Position numbers and translations under genes: made by a program. Below the pieces are notes generated by a model. That model ran no database searches. It saw only the letters and a list, made by a program, of their open reading frames with translations, and was not told where the DNA came from. Of a stretch of DNA of 38,370 nucleotides, positions 7,196-15,270 are shown in pieces (position 1 is the stretch's first letter; each line of letters opens with the position of its first letter). Source of the stretch: DATKGL01 sp035510795 (GTDB lineage: Bacteria > Patescibacteriota > Saccharimonadia > Saccharimonadales > UBA4665); contig DATKGL010000024.1 in the NCBI GenBank assembly GCA_035510795.1, forward strand, positions 1 to 38,370, in the 5' to 3' direction.

Positions 7196-9739
7196 TTAGT
7201 TTTGCAGGTGGACGGTATGGTCACTAGCCAGCTCATGGAGCTGGTCTTGTGATGTGGCCTGTACAGTATTGGGGTTTTGTTCGATGCTTGGGCCAGTTGA
7301 GCGTCGGCGGCGTCGGCGGCGTTTCTTCGGCTGATCAGACACAGCAGTCTCAAGAGCTCCTTCTACGACCGCATGTGCCAGCTTGGCAGGACTAGGAATA
7401 ACCTTGGGAGGTTCTACCTCGTTATTGGGGGTTATCGCTGGAGCTGCTTGGTGAGGAGTAGCAGCGCCTAGATAGCGTTCACCAACATACTTCTCGACTC
7501 GGAATCGCCCGATAGCATATAATTCCCGGCTGTGTTCGATGATTGATTGGCTGTAATCCTCCCCTAGTGGCGGTAAATTCAGAGTGATGGCCGAGAAGGC
7601 CTGAATCTTCTCTCCCTCAATTGTCATGCTGATCACGAAATGCCGGTTGTGCATATGAACCAGGTCGTGGTCGGTGAACTTAGGTTCAAAGTAGCGCAGC
7701 ATGCTATTGGCGTCGTCGGCACTAGTCCGGAAACTAATAATCGAGCCAACGTTACCGAAAATTGCATCCCGGACCTCTGGTAGCATTTGGGCAATATACT
7801 GGTTGGCGACAGTTAGATTAAGAGCATACTTTCGGGCTTCGCTTAAAATTGTGGCGAAAGAATCAGTTGCAAAATTCTGAAATTCGTCGACATACAGGTA
7901 AAACGGTATTCGCTCCTCTGCCGGAATATCTGCCCGACTCATGGCGGCCATCTGTATCTTCGTAACCAGCAAAGCTCCAAGCAGAGCTGCATTATCTTCG
8001 CCGACTAAACCGCGCTGCAAATTAACAATCAGGATTTTTCGCTGATCCATAATTTGCCGGATGCTGAAGCTATTTTTCGGCTGACCGATAATATTGCGCA
8101 CTAATGGGTTAGCCGTAAAAGCACCTACTTTATTGAGAACTGGGGCAACTGCCTCGGCAGCAAATTTATCGTTCCAGCTGGAAAACTCAACTGTCCAGAA
8201 GTTACGCACAACCGGGTCATTAACATACTCTAAAACAGAATTACGAAACTTTTTCTCAGTTAACAAACGGGTTATGTCCAGCATGGTCGCGTCCGGATAA
8301 TCAAGCAGGGCCAGAATACTGTAACGCAAAATGTATTCCAGCCTTGGGCCCCAAGAATCAAACATCCGTTTTAGTACGCCGATCAGCTCCGAACAGGTAT
8401 GCGTCTTGAGTTTTTCATCCTCAACTTCCATCGGGTTAAAGGCAATCGGGTAATCAGTGTCGGCAGGGTTGAAGTAAATAACGTCTTTGGCTCTTTCAGC
8501 CGGGATGCGTTTTAAGATATTTATCGCGTAATCACCGTGGGGATCAATCACCGCAAAGCCATAGGAAGTGTACATGTCTGAAATAGTCAACAGTTCCAGC
8601 AGCGCCGATTTCCCGGTGCCGGTTTGGCCAATAATATACAGGTGGCGACCACGATCTGTTCTGAGCAGACCGAACATAGTGTTGTGCCCGCGGAAATTGG
8701 TTGCAGCAACCGGACTAACCGTATCTTCAAACTCCTCGCTTACCAGCGGCAGATTGGCCGGCGGCTCAGCAGTTTGGGAAATCGCCCATAAAATATAGGG
8801 TGTTTCGACGTTGGTGTGAGGCAAGTGATAGAGCGTGGCAATTTCTTCAATATTACAGACAAAGCTGCCCTTGTTAAATTCCCGGGCCCGGTAGAGCGCC
8901 TCAACATAACGGTCATGTAGAACACGTCCAGATTTAAAGCCATTAAGATAGGTAGTGTTAAATTGTTTGTAGCTGGCAATGATAGATTGCATCTTTAATT
9001 TAGCTTCAGCTTCCGTGCCATTACCTCGATAAACTATCCGGACTATGGTTTCAAAAGCAAGTTTTTGGCTCTTCTCTTCCGCGGCCGCGACGCGGGTCTG
9101 TTCGTAATCGCTTATCTTACCAGCTTCTGTTTTGGATGAGGGAGGTGCCCATAGCGCCGATAACACGCCGACGGTGGAGAGAGAAGAACCGCCTTTCAGC
9201 CCGGCTATATATTTTTCGCTTTGGCGGTGCCAATGCGCGGCTGCCGGACGGATCAATAATTGGATCCAGGCCTCTTCATCGTCACCAAATTTAGCCAGTG
9301 TAGCGGTAATCGCCGCCAAAGGGTCTACCTCAAAACTCTGAAATGTTTTGATGGGCAGTACGCTGTTGAAAGTCAGTTTTAATTCAGTCGTCAGAACTCT
9401 TGTAAAAAGTTGTTCTTGATTCATCGTATAATCAGGAATTTCAGATATTTGAACAGTCGGATACTGGGCATAGATTTGCTCCTCAACGAAACTTTTCAGA
9501 TAATTCGGCACCCAAACATAAAAACCAATCCTTTTTTTGAGCGCCGCGATTTCACAGCTGATCCGTTCCCGTTGGGCGGACTTGAACAGGCCCTTTGCCG
9601 GCATGGTTAATAAACCCTGCAAGCTGGCAAACATCTGTTCGGCAGCTAATTCTTTCTTGTCGTTGGTGCGGGGAACCTGCAGCAGTAAAACAACTCCGTC
9701 GCTTTCGATTTGGTCAGAATTGTCGTTGTCGGTTACCAT
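7196..9739 (-). CDS. VirB4/TraG-TraD-like conjugation-type ATPase
   Basis: This large (847 residues from the ATG) P-loop ATPase belongs to the HerA/VirB4/coupling-protein class. Walker A is GQTGTGKS at about residues 371-378, followed by FAVIDPHGDYA. Walker B-like FYLYVDEFQNF and ARKYALNLTVANQYIAQM match the type IV secretion coupling/TraM-recognition region. The N-terminal ~330 residues form a CPR-type domain I cannot name. The C-terminus is low-complexity, with KKRRRRRRRS. The ATG at 9739 has GGGGTG seven bases upstream; an in-frame TTG at 9802 is less likely. No other secretion genes are adjacent. It lies between ftsH and the heat-shock operon. It may pump DNA or protein, or power a pilus-like machine. 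Confidence 0.85.
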   Translation of the reverse strand: MVTDNDNSDQIESDGVVLLLQVPRTNDKKELAAEQMFASLQGLLTMPAKGLFKSAQRERISCEIAALKKRIGFYVWVPNYLKSFVEEQIYAQYPTVQISEIPDYTMNQEQLFTRVLTTELKLTFNSVLPIKTFQSFEVDPLAAITATLAKFGDDEEAWIQLLIRPAAAHWHRQSEKYIAGLKGGSSLSTVGVLSALWAPPSSKTEAGKISDYEQTRVAAAEEKSQKLAFETIVRIVYRGNGTEAEAKLKMQSIIASYKQFNTTYLNGFKSGRVLHDRYVEALYRAREFNKGSFVCNIEEIATLYHLPHTNVETPYILWAISQTAEPPANLPLVSEEFEDTVSPVAATNFRGHNTMFGLLRTDRGRHLYIIGQTGTGKSALLELLTISDMYTSYGFAVIDPHGDYAINILKRIPAERAKDVIYFNPADTDYPIAFNPMEVEDEKLKTHTCSELIGVLKRMFDSWGPRLEYILRYSILALLDYPDATMLDITRLLTEKKFRNSVLEYVNDPVVRNFWTVEFSSWNDKFAAEAVAPVLNKVGAFTANPLVRNIIGQPKNSFSIRQIMDQRKILIVNLQRGLVGEDNAALLGALLVTKIQMAAMSRADIPAEERIPFYLYVDEFQNFATDSFATILSEARKYALNLTVANQYIAQMLPEVRDAIFGNVGSIISFRTSADDANSMLRYFEPKFTDHDLVHMHNRHFVISMTIEGEKIQAFSAITLNLPPLGEDYSQSIIEHSRELYAIGRFRVEKYVGERYLGAATPHQAAPAITPNNEVEPPKVIPSPAKLAHAVVEGALETAVSDQPKKRRRRRRRSTGPSIEQNPNTVQATSQDQLHELASDHTVHLQN

Positions 9740-9832
9740 AATCACACCCCAATTAAAATACCTATGCTTTATCCGTCTTATTTTCGCACTTTTAGCAAGC
9801 AAAATATAGTTGTCTGCGCTGTAATGGCCAGC

Positions 9833-11704
9833 TTAATAGAGCGCCGCCGATTTGGGCATAACCGTCCCTTTTAATAATTCTTTAGCTTCGTCGGCATTGA
9901 TTGTTTCTTTTTCCAATAGTTTTGTTTTAAGAATTTCCAGTTGTTCCCGGTTGGCTTTAATGACGTAGCGGGCGCGCTGGGCGGCCTCAGTGATAAGACC
10001 CTCAACTTCGTCATCAATTACCTTAGCTGTTTCATCGGAATAATCACGTTCATGAACCAGCCGTTCAAGCATCATGCCTTCATCGATATGAAAAACCTGG
10101 TCGCGCAATTTCTTGCCCATTCCTTGGTTCACCACCATATCCCGGGCTAGTTCAGCTGCTTTTTGCAAATCGCTGCCAGCGCCGGTAGTAACACGATCAT
10201 GACCAAAAATTACTTCTTCGGCTATTCGGCCGCCAAGCATTCTGGCCAGTATATCTTTATATTCAATAATGGAGTGATAACTTTTATCTTCAGGCGGAAT
10301 AAACCAAGTCACTCCGCCGGTACCACCTCGGGGAATAATAGTTACTTTGTGGACTAGGTCGCTGTCCGGAAGAACGTGGCCGACGATGGCGTGGCCTGAT
10401 TCGTGATAGGCCGTAATCTCTTTTTCTTTATCACTCATAACTTTGCTTTTTCGTTCCGGACCGATAGCAACTTTTTCAAACGCTTCAGTCAAGTCTTGTT
10501 CGGATATTTCATTGTGGCTGTTACGGGTGGCGACGATTGCCGCCTCATTAACTATGTTGGCTAAATCCGCTCCTGATGTTCCGGCAGTTTTGGCAGCCAA
10601 GGCATCCAGATCCACATCCTTTGCTAAGGGTTTTTTCACAACATGGACTTTAAGGATGGCTTCGCGGTCTTTGCGGTCAGGCAAGCCGATATCAACTCTT
10701 CGGTCAAATCGTCCCGGTCGAAGCAGAGCCGGATCAAGTACATCTGCTCGGTTGGTAGCAGCTAGAACAATGACGCTTTGATCCTGTTCAAAACCATCCA
10801 TCTCGACCAAGATCTGATTGAGGGTCTGCTCTCGCTCATCATGTCCACCACCCATACCGCTTCCTCGTCGTCGGCCGACAGCATCAATTTCGTCAATAAA
10901 GATTATGCAAGGCGAATTCTTTTTGGCTTTGGCGAATAAATCTCGCACTCTGGAGGCGCCGACACCCACAAACATTTCAACAAATTCCGAACCGGATATA
11001 TTGAAGAAAGGAACGTTGGCCTCTCCGGCGACCGCTCTGGCTAACATTGTTTTGCCTGTACCCGGAGGCCCTACCAGTAGTACCCCCTTCGGTATGCGGG
11101 CACCCATGGCTGCAAACTTTTTAGGATATTTCAAAAATTCAACAACCTCTTCAAGGTCTTGCTTGGCTTCTTCGCTGCCGGCGACATCCTTAAAACTAAT
11201 CTTATCTTTTTCGTTGCCGTATAGTCTGGCCCGGCTTTTACCAAAGCTAAGAGCCTGGTTGCCCTGACCCTGGGCATTGCGCAGCATAAAGAAAAACAAC
11301 AAACCGATAATTAATATCGGCAGAACATATTCAAGACCTAGCGTTAATACAGTTGAGGTAGTGTTTGAGGACGGTTTGTATTGAACCGTAGTTTTTGAAT
11401 AATTAAAACCTTGCTGGTTGAGGCTGGTATTTGGGTCAGCATAGGTTTTTAAGCTGGCTTGGCTTTGCCCCTTCAGCGTAATGTCCAGTTCTGTGCCGCT
11501 GACTAGAATTTTTGAATACCGCCCGCTGTTGGCTTGGGAGATAGCTTGCGTCAGAGGAATTTGTTTTAAGGTACTCGGTTGAGAGTAGGCCGCAAAGATT
11601 ATTAGGGCAAACAGAACTACAAGCGCAATAAAGCCGGCATTTCTAAACCCGTTCCGGTTGTTGCCGGGAGTTCGATTTTGTGAGCGTAGAGGTGATCTAT
11701 CCAT
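9833..11704 (-). CDS. ftsH: ATP-dependent zinc metalloprotease FtsH
   Basis: This membrane-bound AAA+ protease degrades misassembled membrane proteins and regulators. In order: two N-terminal membrane segments (about residues 24-40 and 124-141) flanking a periplasmic domain, Walker A GPPGTGKT (212-219), Walker B IIFIDEID, the second region of homology with GRFDRR, zinc motif HESGH (434-438) and the third zinc ligand Asp512 in GAGSDLQKA. The 623-residue length is normal. A TATAAT lies close upstream on the minus strand and GAAAG may serve as SD. It follows tilS by about 37 nt, in the tilS-ftsH order seen in many bacteria. Confidence 0.98.
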   Translation of the reverse strand: MDRSPLRSQNRTPGNNRNGFRNAGFIALVVLFALIIFAAYSQPSTLKQIPLTQAISQANSGRYSKILVSGTELDITLKGQSQASLKTYADPNTSLNQQGFNYSKTTVQYKPSSNTTSTVLTLGLEYVLPILIIGLLFFFMLRNAQGQGNQALSFGKSRARLYGNEKDKISFKDVAGSEEAKQDLEEVVEFLKYPKKFAAMGARIPKGVLLVGPPGTGKTMLARAVAGEANVPFFNISGSEFVEMFVGVGASRVRDLFAKAKKNSPCIIFIDEIDAVGRRRGSGMGGGHDEREQTLNQILVEMDGFEQDQSVIVLAATNRADVLDPALLRPGRFDRRVDIGLPDRKDREAILKVHVVKKPLAKDVDLDALAAKTAGTSGADLANIVNEAAIVATRNSHNEISEQDLTEAFEKVAIGPERKSKVMSDKEKEITAYHESGHAIVGHVLPDSDLVHKVTIIPRGGTGGVTWFIPPEDKSYHSIIEYKDILARMLGGRIAEEVIFGHDRVTTGAGSDLQKAAELARDMVVNQGMGKKLRDQVFHIDEGMMLERLVHERDYSDETAKVIDDEVEGLITEAAQRARYVIKANREQLEILKTKLLEKETINADEAKELLKGTVMPKSAALY

Positions 11705-11741
11705 GACAAACTTTCATTATACAGATTATAACAGATGCTGG

Positions 11742-12629
11742 CTAGCGGTCTATACGTTGGAGTGCCAAATACTGTTTAGTTAATACTATAAAGGTCTGAT
11801 TATTAATCGAAAAACGTTTTAACTGACGATGGGTTTTAAGATTAATGGTTAGTGACTCGACTTGCCGACGATCCAAATCGGTTATTCCTTGTTGCCTCAA
11901 CCAATAAAGCAGCACCTCCTTCGCCACTTTGTGCGGCAAGCTAGCAAACCATTGTCGGTCCAGATTATTATAACTAATATTTGGTTTTATTAAACTGTTG
12001 ATCTGCCCGTCGAGCGAGTTATTCAGATGAGCCGATTGGCGAAGAATATCCAGTAATTTTTTTCTGTCAGCAGTAGTAAGTAACGGCACAATTTTGTACC
12101 GGACATAGTTACGCTTGTATTGTAAATTCTGGTTAGATGGATCCTCGCGCCAGGTCAAGTTATGAGTTTGAGCATATCTAATTAGGTCTTTTTTGGGGAT
12201 ATTGAGCAGCGGCCGCTTGAGCTTATCGGTTGAACCGAGAGAACTCAGCCCCCTTCGGCCAGTCCCCCGTAATATATTTATAATTACCGTTTCAATTAAA
12301 TCATCTTGGTGGTGAGCCGTAATAATGGCATCGGCTTGATACTGATCCCGGACTCGATTGAGAAAATCATAACGAGCTTGACGGGCTTCAGCTTCGCTGC
12401 TGGTTCGGCCCAGATCACCTTCTTCAAATTCAAATTTAAGCTGATACTTCCCCGCCATATTTTTAACAAATTTCCGGTCAAGGGCTGAATTAAGGCGGAT
12501 ACCATGGTCAAAGTGAGCTACAATTAACTCTAGACCCGGTTGACGGGATAGAATATCAAGTAAGGCCGCTGAATCAACTCCACCTGATACAGCAACAATA
12601 TATCGGCCAGGTTCAACTTCAACCTTCAT
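11742..12629 (-). CDS. tilS: tRNA(Ile)-lysidine synthase TilS
   Basis: TilS converts C34 of tRNA-Ile2(CAU) to lysidine, so that it reads AUA and is charged with isoleucine. The PP-loop SGGVDSAAL lies at about residues 14-22, followed by AHFDHGIR and a TilS-typical EDPSNQNLQYKRNYVR block. At 295 residues it has the catalytic domain and a short extension but lacks the full C-terminal domains of the E. coli enzyme, a form common in compact genomes. Its substrate tRNA is present at 17798. It lies directly upstream of ftsH, and no strong SD is visible. Confidence 0.95.
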   Translation of the reverse strand: MKVEVEPGRYIVAVSGGVDSAALLDILSRQPGLELIVAHFDHGIRLNSALDRKFVKNMAGKYQLKFEFEEGDLGRTSSEAEARQARYDFLNRVRDQYQADAIITAHHQDDLIETVIINILRGTGRRGLSSLGSTDKLKRPLLNIPKKDLIRYAQTHNLTWREDPSNQNLQYKRNYVRYKIVPLLTTADRKKLLDILRQSAHLNNSLDGQINSLIKPNISYNNLDRQWFASLPHKVAKEVLLYWLRQQGITDLDRRQVESLTINLKTHRQLKRFSINNQTFIVLTKQYLALQRIDR

Positions 12630-12691
12630 TACTTATATAATCTTAACAGTAGTCAACAGGTACCAAAAGTGTTATATTTTGACACTGATAT

Positions 12692-12768
12692 GGCGGCGTA
12701 GCTCAGCTGGTCAGAGCACAGGACTCATAAGCCTGGGGTCAGTGGTTCAAGTCCACTCGCCGCTACCA
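12692..12768 (+). tRNA. Elongator tRNA-Met (CAU)
   Basis: A full 77-nt cloverleaf with encoded CCA. The acceptor starts GGCGGCG and ends with a G1-U72 wobble; the anticodon loop is CUCAUAA and the T loop UUCAAGU. The D arm GUAGCUCAGCUGGUCAGAGCACA is nearly that of E. coli elongator tRNA-Met, which distinguishes it from the Ile2 and initiator tRNAs that share the CAU anticodon. Position 31-39 appears to be an A-G mismatch at the base of the anticodon loop. Confidence 0.9.
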
Positions 12769-12771
12769 CGT

Positions 12772-13200
12772 TCAAACAAATGGATTAACTATCGTTAAAC
12801 TATCAAATTGCTGGCCGTCTTGCATATCTTCGCTATAAAGCTTTACACAACCACAATCTAAAGCTGCCTGGACAATCAATGCATCATAGAAATTTATGCT
12901 ATTGGAGGCACACAATTTTAGTGCCCGTTTATAGGAGTCAAAGTTTGGTGAATGAGCGCAAAGTGGCTTTAATAAGTCATCTATGACTAGTTCTAGCTCA
13001 GCTGGTGACAGTTTTATGGCAAAGCCTTTTAAGGCAACATTCATAAACTCTTGGGCAACTTGCGTGCTAATCATTGCTTTGCCGTCAAAACCGTATTGCT
13101 CTATTAGCTCTACTGCCCGTTTTTGCTTCCGGGGTGCAGTCTTATCAAACTGATAAATTAACACATTTGTATCAAAAAATACGCTATCTTGTACTGGCAT
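12772..13200 (-). CDS. vapC: PIN-domain toxin (VapC-like ribonuclease)
   Basis: VapC toxins are Mg-dependent RNases that cleave tRNA or rRNA. The PIN acidic residues are present: Asp in FFDTNVLIY (about residue 10), Glu in QVAQEFMN (about 51), Asp in INFYDALIVQAA (about 103) and Asp in LYSEDMQDG near the C-terminus. The 142-residue length is typical. It begins 1 nt after the antitoxin stop, so the pair is translationally linked. The 3' end reaches within 4 nt of tRNA-Met on the opposite strand. Confidence 0.9.
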   Translation of the reverse strand: MPVQDSVFFDTNVLIYQFDKTAPRKQKRAVELIEQYGFDGKAMISTQVAQEFMNVALKGFAIKLSPAELELVIDDLLKPLCAHSPNFDSYKRALKLCASNSINFYDALIVQAALDCGCVKLYSEDMQDGQQFDSLTIVNPFV

Positions 13201-13201
13201 T

Positions 13202-13423
13202 TTAGCGCTCGTTCATTTCTTCGCGAGTGAAGTGGCGGCCTGCATCAACATGAGATAACTGTTTCATAAGCCTTTGATAGCGCAAAAGCCGCTCTGCATT
13301 GTCTATGGTCTGAGAGGCTAGCCAGTCCCGAAACTCTTGATTCAGAGTTGTACCTTTAGCAGTAGCTCGTTTTCTAGCCTGGTTTATTAATCCTTCGGGG
13401 GCAGAAAGTGTAATGTTCTTCAT
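13202..13423 (-). CDS. vapB: VapB-like antitoxin
   Basis: The 73-residue partner of the PIN toxin. The N-terminus MKNITLSAPEGLINQARKRA looks like a ribbon-helix-helix DNA-binding domain; the acidic/basic C-terminus (HFTREEMNER) would bind the toxin. The ATG at 13423 is chosen over a TTG at 13462 because that TTG lies in the -35 box of a strong promoter and the ATG is only 9 nt after the -10, which suggests a leaderless mRNA. Repeats over the promoter suggest autoregulation. Confidence 0.85.
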   Translation of the reverse strand: MKNITLSAPEGLINQARKRATAKGTTLNQEFRDWLASQTIDNAERLLRYQRLMKQLSHVDAGRHFTREEMNER

Positions 13424-13462
13424 AGTGTTATTAGTGTACACTACTCCAGTGTTATGTGTCAA
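13424..13462 (-). promoter_or_regulatory. vapBC promoter and probable operator
   Basis: On the minus strand TTGACA (13462-13457), an 18-bp spacer and TACACT (13438-13433). The palindrome AGTGTACACT (13433-13442) covers the -10. The octamer AGTGTTAT (plus strand) occurs at both 13424-13431 and 13448-13455, flanking it. This arrangement fits binding by the VapB antitoxin. Confidence 0.75.
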
Positions 13463-13606
13463 GCTCTAATCTAGCTATTTCCCACATTATTACGAGCTCT
13501 TGTTTTATTTGGCTCCAATTCGTTCCTTTCAAGCCTACCAAATCCAAGCTTTATGACCCATACGTAGAGGATCATTTTTTATTTTGCTCTGTTATGATGA
13601 AAAGAG

Positions 13607-14077
13607 ATGATAAACTGCACGTTTGAAAACGGTAATAAAAGCTCCCTGCGTCATGTCGTGGTAGACACGATTGTGCTGAAAGACAATAAGGTACTTTTAG
13701 TAAAGAGAGCTCGCAAATTGATAGAAGGTGGCAAATGGGCGTTAGCCGGTGGCTACGTCGAGCGAGACGAGACGACCGAGCAGGCTGCCGCTAGAGAAAC
13801 CCTCGAAGAAACTGGCTGGGAGATCAAAGACTTAACCTTGTTTAGGGTCAATGATAACCCCAACCGACGTCATGAAGATCGCCAAAATATAGTTTTTGTG
13901 TACTTTTGTACCGCCACCAAAAAGGTGGGTGAAGCTGACTGGGAGTCAGATGAACAAAAATGGTTCAATTGGTCAAATCTACCGGCTTTCGATGATTTAG
14001 CGTTTGGCCACTCTGATGACATCAATCTCTACAGAAAATACCTGGAAGAGAGCTTCCCGCTACCGATTATCGGTTAA
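13607..14077 (+). CDS. Nudix hydrolase
   Basis: This 156-residue enzyme of the Nudix family hydrolyses a nucleoside diphosphate linked to another group; the substrate is unknown. The Nudix box is complete (GGYVERDETTEQAAARETLE followed by ETGW, about residues 48-71), with all catalytic glutamates. The start VVVDTIVLKDNKVLLVKR and the end WFNWSNLPAF are typical. A possible -10 TATGAT (13593-13598) ends 8 nt before the ATG and there is no normally spaced SD, so the mRNA may be leaderless. It converges with metK (19 nt apart). Confidence 0.92.
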   Translation: MINCTFENGNKSSLRHVVVDTIVLKDNKVLLVKRARKLIEGGKWALAGGYVERDETTEQAAARETLEETGWEIKDLTLFRVNDNPNRRHEDRQNIVFVYFCTATKKVGEADWESDEQKWFNWSNLPAFDDLAFGHSDDINLYRKYLEESFPLPIIG

Positions 14078-14095
14078 TTTATTCAGGCAAAAATA

Positions 14096-15055
14096 TTATT
14101 TATCCCAGCTAAAAGCATTGCCAAAGTGCCCGTATTTGGCAGTTTCTTCAAATTGCGGTAGTTGCAGTTGTAGAAAGTCAATAATACCCTTTGGGGTTAG
14201 ATCATAGCCTCGAACAGCTTCTTCTTCGCCGTCTACCAGCACAACCGCCTCTACGGGTTCGGACACGCCAATTGCATATGCCAGGTAACAAAATGTCTCT
14301 TTGGCGTCACGCTTTCGGAGATAGTCAACAGCTACTTTACGGGCCATATAAGCAGCAGAACGATCCACTTTGGTGGCATCTTTGCCGCTGAATGCCCCAC
14401 CGCCGATAGGGATTCGTGGGCCATAGCTGTCAACGGCAATTTTACGGCCGGTTAAACCTGTATCTGAATCAAAGCCGCCAATATCCCAGTCGCCGGCCGG
14501 ATTGGTAAATACTTTTAGCACCGGCTTAATTGGTTGCTCTTTCAGCCAGTCACGAACTTCATTCTCGAGTTGAGCCCTTAGAACATTTTGGAAACTTGCT
14601 ACTACGGCCACTATTTTGCCATCGCTAGTTGTAACTTGAGTCTTGCCGTCATATGGAAATTTGCTAAACAAGTAACGATTAAGTGAACGACTAAGATCAA
14701 CCTCCAGAGGTATTAGATTCTCAGTCTCGCTTGTAGCATAGCCGACCATTATACCCTGGTCACCAGCTCCGCCAATATCAACCCCTTGGGCAATTTCAGG
14801 GCTTTGGTGAACGATTTTTACTTTTACTTCATAGCTATCGTCGACGAAACGGCGAGCAATTTGTTCATAGTTTACCTTGGCCCGGCTAGTAATCTCTCCC
14901 ATCACTACAAGCAGTTTATGGCCGCCGACAGTTTCGACAGCAACTCTTGAGTTAGGGTCTTGTCTCAGCGCCGCATCCAGTATGCTATCAGATATCTGGT
15001 CGCATATTTTATCAGGATGTTTGGGGGAAACTGATTCCGCCGTCCGTAAATTCAT
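14096..15055 (-). CDS. metK: S-adenosylmethionine synthetase (short form)
   Basis: MetK makes SAM from methionine and ATP. Signatures include SVSPKHPDKICDQISDSILD near the N-terminus (methionine/ATP-binding His and Asp), GGAGDQGIMVGYA, GRKIAVDSYGP and GGGAFSGKDATKVDRSAAY (P-loop-like motif). At 319 residues it is about 65-80 shorter than the usual 385-400, with loops trimmed, while all core motifs remain. The gene is preceded by a SAM riboswitch candidate and a hairpin that ends directly at the ATG, so SAM probably represses its own synthesis. Confidence 0.96.
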   Translation of the reverse strand: MNLRTAESVSPKHPDKICDQISDSILDAALRQDPNSRVAVETVGGHKLLVVMGEITSRAKVNYEQIARRFVDDSYEVKVKIVHQSPEIAQGVDIGGAGDQGIMVGYATSETENLIPLEVDLSRSLNRYLFSKFPYDGKTQVTTSDGKIVAVVASFQNVLRAQLENEVRDWLKEQPIKPVLKVFTNPAGDWDIGGFDSDTGLTGRKIAVDSYGPRIPIGGGAFSGKDATKVDRSAAYMARKVAVDYLRKRDAKETFCYLAYAIGVSEPVEAVVLVDGEEEAVRGYDLTPKGIIDFLQLQLPQFEETAKYGHFGNAFSWDK

Positions 15056-15092
15056 AAAAAATCCTTTCTACCGCAAGCCAGGGAAAGGATTT
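15056..15092 (-). terminator. Riboswitch output hairpin before metK (terminator and SD sequestor)
   Basis: On the minus strand AAATCCTTTC pairs with GAAAGGATTT (10 bp, 14-nt loop), followed by a run of U that ends at the metK ATG. The SD AAAGGA is inside the 3' arm, six bases from the ATG. The hairpin therefore both looks like an intrinsic terminator and hides the ribosome binding site. The 5' arm AUCCUUUCC could pair with upstream GGAGAAGAU in an alternative fold (8 of 9 positions). Confidence 0.75.
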
Positions 15093-15099
15093 ATTGGTC

Positions 15100-15200
15100 C
15101 AAAATATCTTCTCCGCTAGCGGGCTAGATGAAGCACCCGTCCAATACGGGTTGCTGGCAGGTCATTGAGCTAGGTCTCTCACTGCACTCTTTATATTTAC
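15100..15200 (-). promoter_or_regulatory. SAM riboswitch (SAM-I/SAM-IV clan) aptamer
   Basis: The leader upstream of metK has the conserved order of the SAM-I family: AGAGUG..GUGAGAGAC, GCUCAAUGA, CCAGCAACCC, a hairpin CCCGU-AUUGG-ACGGG, then GGGUGCUUCAUC, followed by a short hairpin region. AAAUAU (about 15198-15193) can close the aptamer with AUAUUU downstream of GGAGAAG. The J3/4 segment UGCUUCAUC departs from the common UGCUAAUUCC, so the exact class is uncertain. The promoter is unclear: a TATAAA at 15195-15190 would cut off the closing helix. Confidence 0.7.
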
Positions 15201-15270
15201 TAAATTGTCAAAGTGTAACTAGTGTAACATACCCTTCTATGATCTTGGTTAATGCGAAGTTGAACTCAGC

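Noticed and set aside
8740..8979. 79-residue minus-strand ORF within the ATPase gene
   Set aside because: It lies in another frame of the VirB4/TraG-like gene and shows no domain or start signal.
12692..12768. Assigning this tRNA as tRNA-Ile2 because tilS is adjacent
   Set aside because: Its body matches elongator tRNA-Met, while the tRNA at 17798 matches the E. coli Ile2 body much better.
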